12,781 nucleotides of DNA from Hyphochytrium catenoides (lineage: Eukaryota; Sar; Hyphochytriomycetes; Hyphochytriales; Hyphochytriaceae): positions 9,347 through 22,127 of the forward strand of contig FLMG01002816.1 in NCBI GenBank assembly GCA_900088475.1, written 5' to 3'. This document shows positions 7,900 through 12,781 of the stretch, piece after piece. The position numbers and the translations under genes were made by a program. Position 1 is the first letter of the stretch, and each line of letters begins with the position of its first letter. The notes below the pieces were generated by a model. It was not told the origin of the DNA, searched no databases, and saw only the letters and a list, made by a program, of their open reading frames with translations.

Positions 7900-10341
7900 C
7901 TAATCATCTGCTGTTGTCGGCAAATAGCAGCAACAGAACTCCTGTTTACCAACCAAAATAATGGACTTGCCAGTGGGGCTCCAACGCAGTCCCCTTATGT
8001 CGAGGGTAGTTCCTTCCACTAGATGTACACAAGAGGTTTAGGGACTGTGAGAAGAACTCGCATGGTGCTACTTACCGGGCAAGTCTATCCACGAAGCTCC
8101 CTTTGTAGACCAGAGATAAAGCTGTAAAACAACGAGGCAATGTCAGCACATGTGGAATAATGGCTGCTGTTGGACGGCTCACCCTTTTCCCTCCAATTGC
8201 AACAGCTAACCGATTTTCGACTGGGTCCCAGCGCGCAGCCTTGATTGGCGCAAGCTGGACTGTGGTTGACACCATAATAGAACCTTTTAGGAACTCTTGA
8301 CCACGAGATCGAGATAGAATACGTACCGAGGACAGAGTAGAGCTCCAACGTCTCCATTTGCCACATCCACAAAGTGTTTGGCATGTTGTCATTTCTTGTT
8401 ACCTGAAAAGGTTCGCGGCGTTTTAGCAATCTCAGGTCAGGATCTTCTGTTCCAGGTGTTAGAGATAATCCTACCACGAACTTTGAGTCTGCGCTCCATA
8501 ACAAGGTCCCCACACCAAGCCGAGGGTTTGGTTTGCTATATATGGTGTACAAAGTTAGCCTGTCATGTAATGCCTGGTGGAGGATCAGAGCCATACCTCG
8601 GGTCAGGAGTGAGAATAGGCATAGGTATTGGCAAAGTGCCAGTCAAGTACGAAATCTCTTCTGGAAACCGCTCGATAGGGCCAGTCCCAAGCGAAGCCAG
8701 GGAAAGCACTTTGCCCCTTGTCTTCACGGTGCTGTGACTTGCGCTGTCTTCATGTTCTGGCTCTCCCTCTTTGTTGGGGGTCTCTCCCCTCTGACACAAT
8801 TATATTTACTGCTTCTACCAAAGGACGAACGTAGAGGAGACTCCTACCATCAGTAGCTCTCTTTTGCGCATGAGCTTCTCTTCTTGTTCTGCTTCGTCGG
8901 CATCGACCTCTTTGAAGACGATCTAGAGGAAAGAGTTACTATGGGTCACTCCTATGGTATGCGGAGGAGTCTTACCGCACTATTTGAGAGGTATGGTGTT
9001 CCATGTCCGAGCTCTGCCATTAGACGCCAATTGAGGTTGTTGAAGAAGCGTAGCTAATGACAACCGTTACAAGGTGGCTAAAGAGTCATTTAAGGACTAT
9101 CAAACCTTTTCGTCATAGCTCCCGACAGCTAGAAATTGTCCGCTGGGAGACAGTGCCATCGACTTCACACCCAAGCCTTGCTCATAGGCTTGATATCGGG
9201 CCAACAAAGAGCCTTCAAGAGAGTAGAAGAGAATTGCGTACTCCAGAACAGAGTCTCGCAGACACAATTCTCTATGTCATCAGACCTAGTGTAAGAACTC
9301 CCGCCGCCATTAAGCAGGAGATTAGGGTACCTGTCATCGACACTCCAAACAAAGTCCACGAGATCATAGGTCTCTACCGGGAACCGTCGAACCGTCTCCC
9401 AACTTTCACAGTGGTAGATGGTAACGTAGTCCTATTGGATGGTTATATCTTGCGCTAGTTCGAAGTAAAGGTAGTGGTCCCATCGTCCGGCTTACCTTAC
9501 AGTCAACCCTCTCAGCTACTGCCAAGAATCTACCATTGTTAGAAAAGGCGATTGCAGAACTTGAGAATTTGGGGTTTCTGTTGAGCTAACTCAGCGCAAG
9601 TCAGTCTGGGACAGAACTGCAAAGACAATTTACCTCAGATATGCGGTGGTCCCGTCCACCAGGGACCACACGCTTATATGTACATTGAAGTCCGCAACCG
9701 TGAGAATTTGCCGACCATCAGGACACCAGCGTGCAGCTGCCTGTCATCCCGGAGCCCTGAGTTCTGCTCTCACAAAACCCTCTTTCAACCGCATTGAAAT
9801 GTTACTTACCATGCCACAGACTCCTTCGTTTATTTTGCACGTCCACGAGCTATCATTGATGGACCAAACCTGTATCAAACTAGCTTCAGGCTAAGATAAG
9901 TTAGATATAGAGTTGCGAATATGGTCCACACCTGCAGCAGTCCCTTCTTGTATATCGCCGCAAGAATATATTCGCCATCAGCATTCCACTCAATGTACTG
10001 CCAATCGTTTGCCGGGTAAATAATGACCACACCTAGCATTCACGGCAATCAAGGCAGCGAATAAAATTACCTCTATCGTGTCCAAACAAGAGAAAATCTG
10101 TAGAATCTGAAGGTGATAACGCATCAGCAAACCGTATGCCCATTGCACCAATATATTAATGACTGACCTGCATTGTTTCAGCATCTCGTATAGTGAGCCT
10201 GTTATCTTTCGCCGCGGCCAGTGTTGTCCCATCCGGGGACCATTGCACCAAGCCAAAGCTCTGTGCATACAAATCCGAGAACGCCGCACCATCTGGCCCA
10301 CTATCCTTGTTATCCATTGCCGCAGCTATTAGATGGCCCAT
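7900..10341 (-). CDS. WRAP73: WRAP73/WDR8-family WD-repeat protein
   Basis: WD40-repeat protein of the WRAP73 (WDR8) family, which in animals and fission yeast acts at centrosomes or spindle poles with an SSX2IP/Msd1-type partner. Sixteen exons (- strand): 10341-10168, 10106-10071, 9997-9932, 9869-9810, 9740-9634, 9577-9496, 9431-9331, 9271-9106, 9053-8976, 8922-8848, 8790-8597, 8535-8475, 8402-8327, 8259-8183, 8121-8076, 8018-7900. All phases agree; introns are 52-73 nt. The product is 505 residues, or 497 from ATG 10317 (human 460). Family strings appear in order: [119 protein letters not shown]. Extra length lies mainly in a charged segment (exons 10-11, [16 protein letters not shown] and [12 protein letters not shown]) between propeller halves. 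Both ATGs have good contexts; the upstream one follows an in-frame stop, so I take it. Confidence 0.95.
9859..9934 (-). repeat. Imperfect direct repeats spanning both splice sites of WRAP73 intron 3
   Basis: On the - strand CAGGTGTGGACCAT (9934-9921) covers the donor junction and CAGGTTTGGTCCAT (9872-9859) covers the acceptor junction, matching at 12 of 14 bases. The first bases of the intron would read VWTI, and the first bases of the next exon read VWSI. The spacing equals the 62-nt intron length, the pattern expected if the intron arose by a short tandem duplication. Confidence 0.75.
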
Positions 10342-11142
10342 ACTAGGGCAGATCCGGGGCGTGATCTTGTTCTTCAATTTCTAGCCGTGAGTTCTAGGAG
10401 ATAATAACCCTTCACGGAAAGTAGCATTCCTCGTGTTCGCAGCTTGTGACAACTTGAGATTTAGCCAACAAGTATCCTGATTCTATAAGCACAAATTAGG
10501 ATCTGGTTGGCTACTATGACTGACAGCTAGCGGTGAAGAAGGTTATGCAGAGTGTAGTTGCATCATCTTCATGAGCGGTACCGGCAAAAGTCCATCGATC
10601 GCCCTTGAAATTTCAACGTTCAGCTGGCGGTAGGAGAGGAACCACGACTTCGGCAGAGCTGTTGCATCGCCGCGTAGAAAGCACCAAGACCTCACTACCT
10701 AACCTGGCGCAAGATAGTCTCTCCTAGGCTCCTAGGCCTCCATTGATGATGAGCAGCCTAAATAAAGCAAGCACTATGACTACTTCTATTATTACAAGTG
10801 CTTTTCCGTTTTGACTTTCACAATTGACATCTTTCGCGCCATTTCAGATGCCGCTAACGGTTCTTCACCACTCCTCCTTTTTTTACAAGGGGGCAACAGG
10901 GTACAAGTAAACACTCTTTTCTTTCAACGCCGTCTCTTTGTTGGTGAACAAAATAAAATGCCTGCTGCTGCTGCGGCGAGGGAGCGTACTTAGAACATCA
11001 TTATCTCTCAATGCAGCAGCCACAACAACCACCTGGCAGCAGCATCCTCTTCTTGAAGGAGATTGGCGCTGCAACAAGTAGTTCTGATGAGTCCAGAAAG
11101 ATCACCAGCGATGATGATGGCCGCCGTCAATCAAAACAGACA

Positions 11143-11169
11143 AGGAGAAGAAGAAGAAGGAGAAGAAGC
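11143..11169 (+). repeat. Purine (GAA/GGA) tract
   Basis: A run made almost only of A and G, with GAA and GGA triplets. On the + strand it reads as poly-Arg or poly-Glu depending on frame, which inflates the small overlapping ORFs here. It is best treated as low-complexity sequence. Confidence 0.7.
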
Positions 11170-11243
11170 TTGTTTCTCCTCATTACGTTATTATTATCCA
11201 TTATTTATCTTTGTTGAACGGAGAAGTGGTACCACCAGTTATG

Positions 11244-11299
11244 AGGTCGGCGAGCGAGAATTGCATGATGGTTTACGGCGTATGAACACACGCCGACCT
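11244..11299. repeat. 9-bp inverted repeat enclosing a 6-bp hairpin
   Basis: AGGTCGGCG (11244-11252) and CGCCGACCT (11291-11299) are perfect inverted arms. The right arm overlaps a tighter hairpin, CGGCGT (11276-11281) with ACGCCG (11290-11295) and an 8-nt loop, so two competing folds are possible. No terminator-like T run follows. Confidence 0.6.
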
Positions 11300-11566
11300 G
11301 GAAAGCCTACTACTAAATAAGCGAGCCTCCCTAAATTCATGGTGGATGATGGAATCAGAAGAGTCCTGTTGTGCAGTTAGTCTTAGTAGTTAGTTGTTGT
11401 TGCACGAGGAGAAAGAGGATAGCCAGCAGCAGCTGTAGTACAATTACTTACTCGCTGTTGCTTGCGCTCAGCATACTCAGCATGAGGAGGTAGTAGTACA
11501 ACAAGCACCACCACCCACCGAGACCAAAGATATAAATTGATTTGTATAGAGGACTCACTCTTGAAA

Positions 11567-11632
11567 GTAAGTTCATCATCGTCTATGAAGGTAGTAATCA
11601 AGAATCAATCAACTCATATTAAATTTTTTCAG
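11567..11632 (+). other. Orphan intron-like segment, 66 nt
   Basis: The segment starts with a consensus GTAAGT donor and ends AAATTTTTTCAG, at a length typical of this locus. Removing it joins a frame ending EDSLLK to EGGQNTLTSPPRTQKRR, which stops at 11684-11686. It suggests the last intron of an unidentified + strand gene, but the upstream exons cannot be traced and an opposing - strand donor (GTGAGT) lies beside it. Confidence 0.35.
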
Positions 11633-11794
11633 GAAGGAGGACAGAACACCTTGACCAGTCCACCACGCACCCAGAAGCGTAGATGAGCTCTACAAGGCTA
11701 CTACCTTCTTAGTAGTCTAGCATCGTCTCTCCTCTAGGTACATCTATAGAGAAGAGATACGAGGATTCAAAAGGAAGGCGCCGAAGAGCACAAT

Positions 11795-11849
11795 TAAAGC
11801 AAAAAGAAGGACGATAGTTCTCGGAGATTCTTTTAATAAAGCAAAAAGA
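11795..11849 (+). repeat. 13-nt direct repeat in A/G-rich sequence
   Basis: TAAAGCAAAAAGA occurs at 11795-11807 and 11837-11849, 42 nt apart, each followed by a further A/G run. It may be simple low-complexity recurrence. Confidence 0.6.
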
Positions 11850-12067
11850 GGGAGCTAGTGTCGAAGATGTTCTGAAATGCCGGAAGAGGATAAGAGGAAG
11901 AATAAATGACGAACCGATACCCCATAGACAGTAGCTAGGGGCTGACCAGTCATCATAGACACAGGCTCAGCAGGTTTCCGATCTTTAGTTTAGGACGAGG
12001 ATAGAACGCTAGTAGTAACCTTCATAAAGAGGACAGGCAGGAGGATACCCTTCCATTACCCTCTAGA

Positions 12068-12107
12068 GAGTACATATTTATAGTAATTACGAAAGTACTC
12101 CGTACTC
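12068..12107. promoter_or_regulatory. TATA-like element with GAGTAC/GTACTC inverted and direct repeats
   Basis: TATTTATA (about 12075-12082) is bracketed by GAGTAC (12068-12073) and its inverse GTACTC, which occurs twice (12095-12100 and 12102-12107). A small ORF begins at ATG 12119. The layout resembles a compact promoter, but no recognisable gene follows. Confidence 0.2.
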
Positions 12108-12609
12108 TTTATAGTGGGATGAAACTTCGTCTTCTTACCTACGCCTTCAGGTGGCGGCGGCGGCAGCAGCATAATAGTTTGTACGTTTTTCAACGTCGAG
12201 ATCAGAGGCGGCCGTGGACGAGGGGAAAGGGGCTGCGAACCTCATCGCCAATCGACCTGTATTTCGTAGTGTTCCTCTCTTTGGGGAGCTTCAATAATCA
12301 AGACTTCTTGTCGTAGTATGATGGCGTCTTATTAGCACTGAACCGTGTACTATTACTGCGGTAGCTTAAGTTAGAGTTGAGATTGAATGAGAGAGAACAG
12401 AGAAAGAAATCAATTTCTCTGCGGCAAAGCGCAGCTAATCTGATCATTTGAAAATATCCTCGTTAGCTCTTTCAGAACCGCCGCCATGACAATGAGAGTT
12501 GATGGAGGACGGAGGAAGTGAAGAGAAAGAGGCTTGTTGAGACGCTGCCATTTTATCTGAAACAGGCAACGATCCATCTTCTTCAAGGAACAACTAAGGT
12601 TGACTCAGT

Positions 12610-12781
12610 TTACTTATTTGTAGCATGCTTGGGTGCCTTTTTTTGTTGTTGTTCTGCAAGAGAAATGTGGGAGGATCCACTGCTCTCATCCTGCTTGTCA
12701 GTTGGCACCCTTCAGACCTCCCCTCGGCTTTTTATACACATACTTTGTGGCGGCTTGGGCAACCATGTTTATGTGTCCTCA
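12610..12781 (-). CDS. Unidentified gene, last two exons, running off the right edge
   Basis: On the - strand a frame containing MVAQAATKYVYKKPRG (ATG at 12766) reaches a GTCTGA donor at 12717. The proposed 64-nt intron (12717-12654) ends in a strong CACATTTCTCTTGCAG acceptor. The last exon (12653-12610) reads QQQKKAPKHATNK and stops. The junction codon G+AA is in phase, and 64 nt is the commonest intron length in this window. An in-frame TGA at 12781-12779 means the upstream exon begins either at ATG 12766 or at an AG acceptor near 12778. Without splicing the frame ends at 12698 (..GGLKGAN). The lysine-rich C-terminus is not diagnostic and I do not recognise the family. Confidence 0.35.

Larger units (their letters stand above)
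10342..12609. other. Long intergenic stretch, low-complexity and purine-rich; no recognisable gene
   Basis: The left part (10342 to about 10800) is the WRAP73 leader and promoter side, with no obvious core element. From 10800 to 12600 the DNA is rich in GAA, CAG and TAG-type runs. It holds several unrecognised small ORFs: + strand 11011-11217 (MQQPQQPPGSSILFLKEIG.., then an Arg run encoded by AGA/AAG codons), + strand 11063-11320, and + strand 12119-12316 (65 residues, basic, ATG about 45 bp after TATTTATA). On the - strand PHAEYAERKQQR ends at a GTAAGT near 11456. These fragments hint at a spliced gene, but I could not chain them into one. Confidence 0.5.

Noticed and set aside
9057-9458. 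133-codon + strand ORF
   Set aside because: It is the antisense shadow of WRAP73 exons 7-8, which encode conserved WD-repeat sequence on the - strand.
10883-11077. 64-codon - strand ORF (MLQRQSPSRRGCCCQ..)
   Set aside because: It is compositionally biased by CAG/CTG repeats, has no conserved motif, and overlaps other low-complexity ORFs.
12728-12735. TATA-like TTTTTATA with ATG 12764 on the + strand as a promoter and start
   Set aside because: The same bases are Lys/Tyr codons of the better-supported - strand exon, and the window ends too soon to test a + strand gene.

Overview
The window is nuclear DNA from an intron-rich, probably unicellular eukaryote. Every recognisable gene is broken by GT..AG introns. 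Most introns are 52-79 nt, and removing them restores well-known eukaryotic protein families in frame. There are no operons, Shine-Dalgarno sites, tRNA/rRNA genes or CRISPR arrays. A RasGEF with the paired RasGEF_N + CDC25 layout points to Amoebozoa, Opisthokonta (including early fungi) or another lineage with animal/fungal-type Ras signalling. Amoebozoan is my guess; the sequence alone does not settle the species.

Layout, left to right. (1) 57-746, + strand: the 3' end of the large U2AF splicing subunit (end of RRM2, UHM domain, short tail). (2) 837-2573, - strand: a mitochondrial enoyl-CoA delta-isomerase (ECI1-like), convergent with U2AF and only 90 bp from it. (3) 2574-3594: a 1-kb spacer with coding-like fragments that I could not assemble. 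(4) 3595-6456, - strand: a 15-exon RasGEF of about 667 residues. (5) 6457-7899: a 1.4-kb spacer, largely free of open frames. (6) 7900-10341, - strand: a 16-exon WD-repeat protein of the WRAP73/WDR8 family, complete from start to stop. (7) 10342-12609: about 2.3 kb of low-complexity, purine-rich sequence with small ORFs, one convincing isolated splice-site pair and inverted repeats, but no recognisable gene. (8) 12610-12781, - strand: the probable last two exons of an unidentified gene running off the right edge.

The four named genes serve unrelated housekeeping or signalling roles: pre-mRNA splicing, unsaturated fatty-acid beta-oxidation, Ras activation, and centrosome or spindle-pole organisation. 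I see no pathway linking them and no novel defence, mobile or biosynthetic system. The most interesting signals concern gene structure. A stop-free 60-nt RasGEF intron carries a 14-nt copy of the preceding exon. A WRAP73 intron is flanked at both splice sites by matching 14-nt segments. ECI1 and RasGEF each have two competing 5' ends that differ by splicing.
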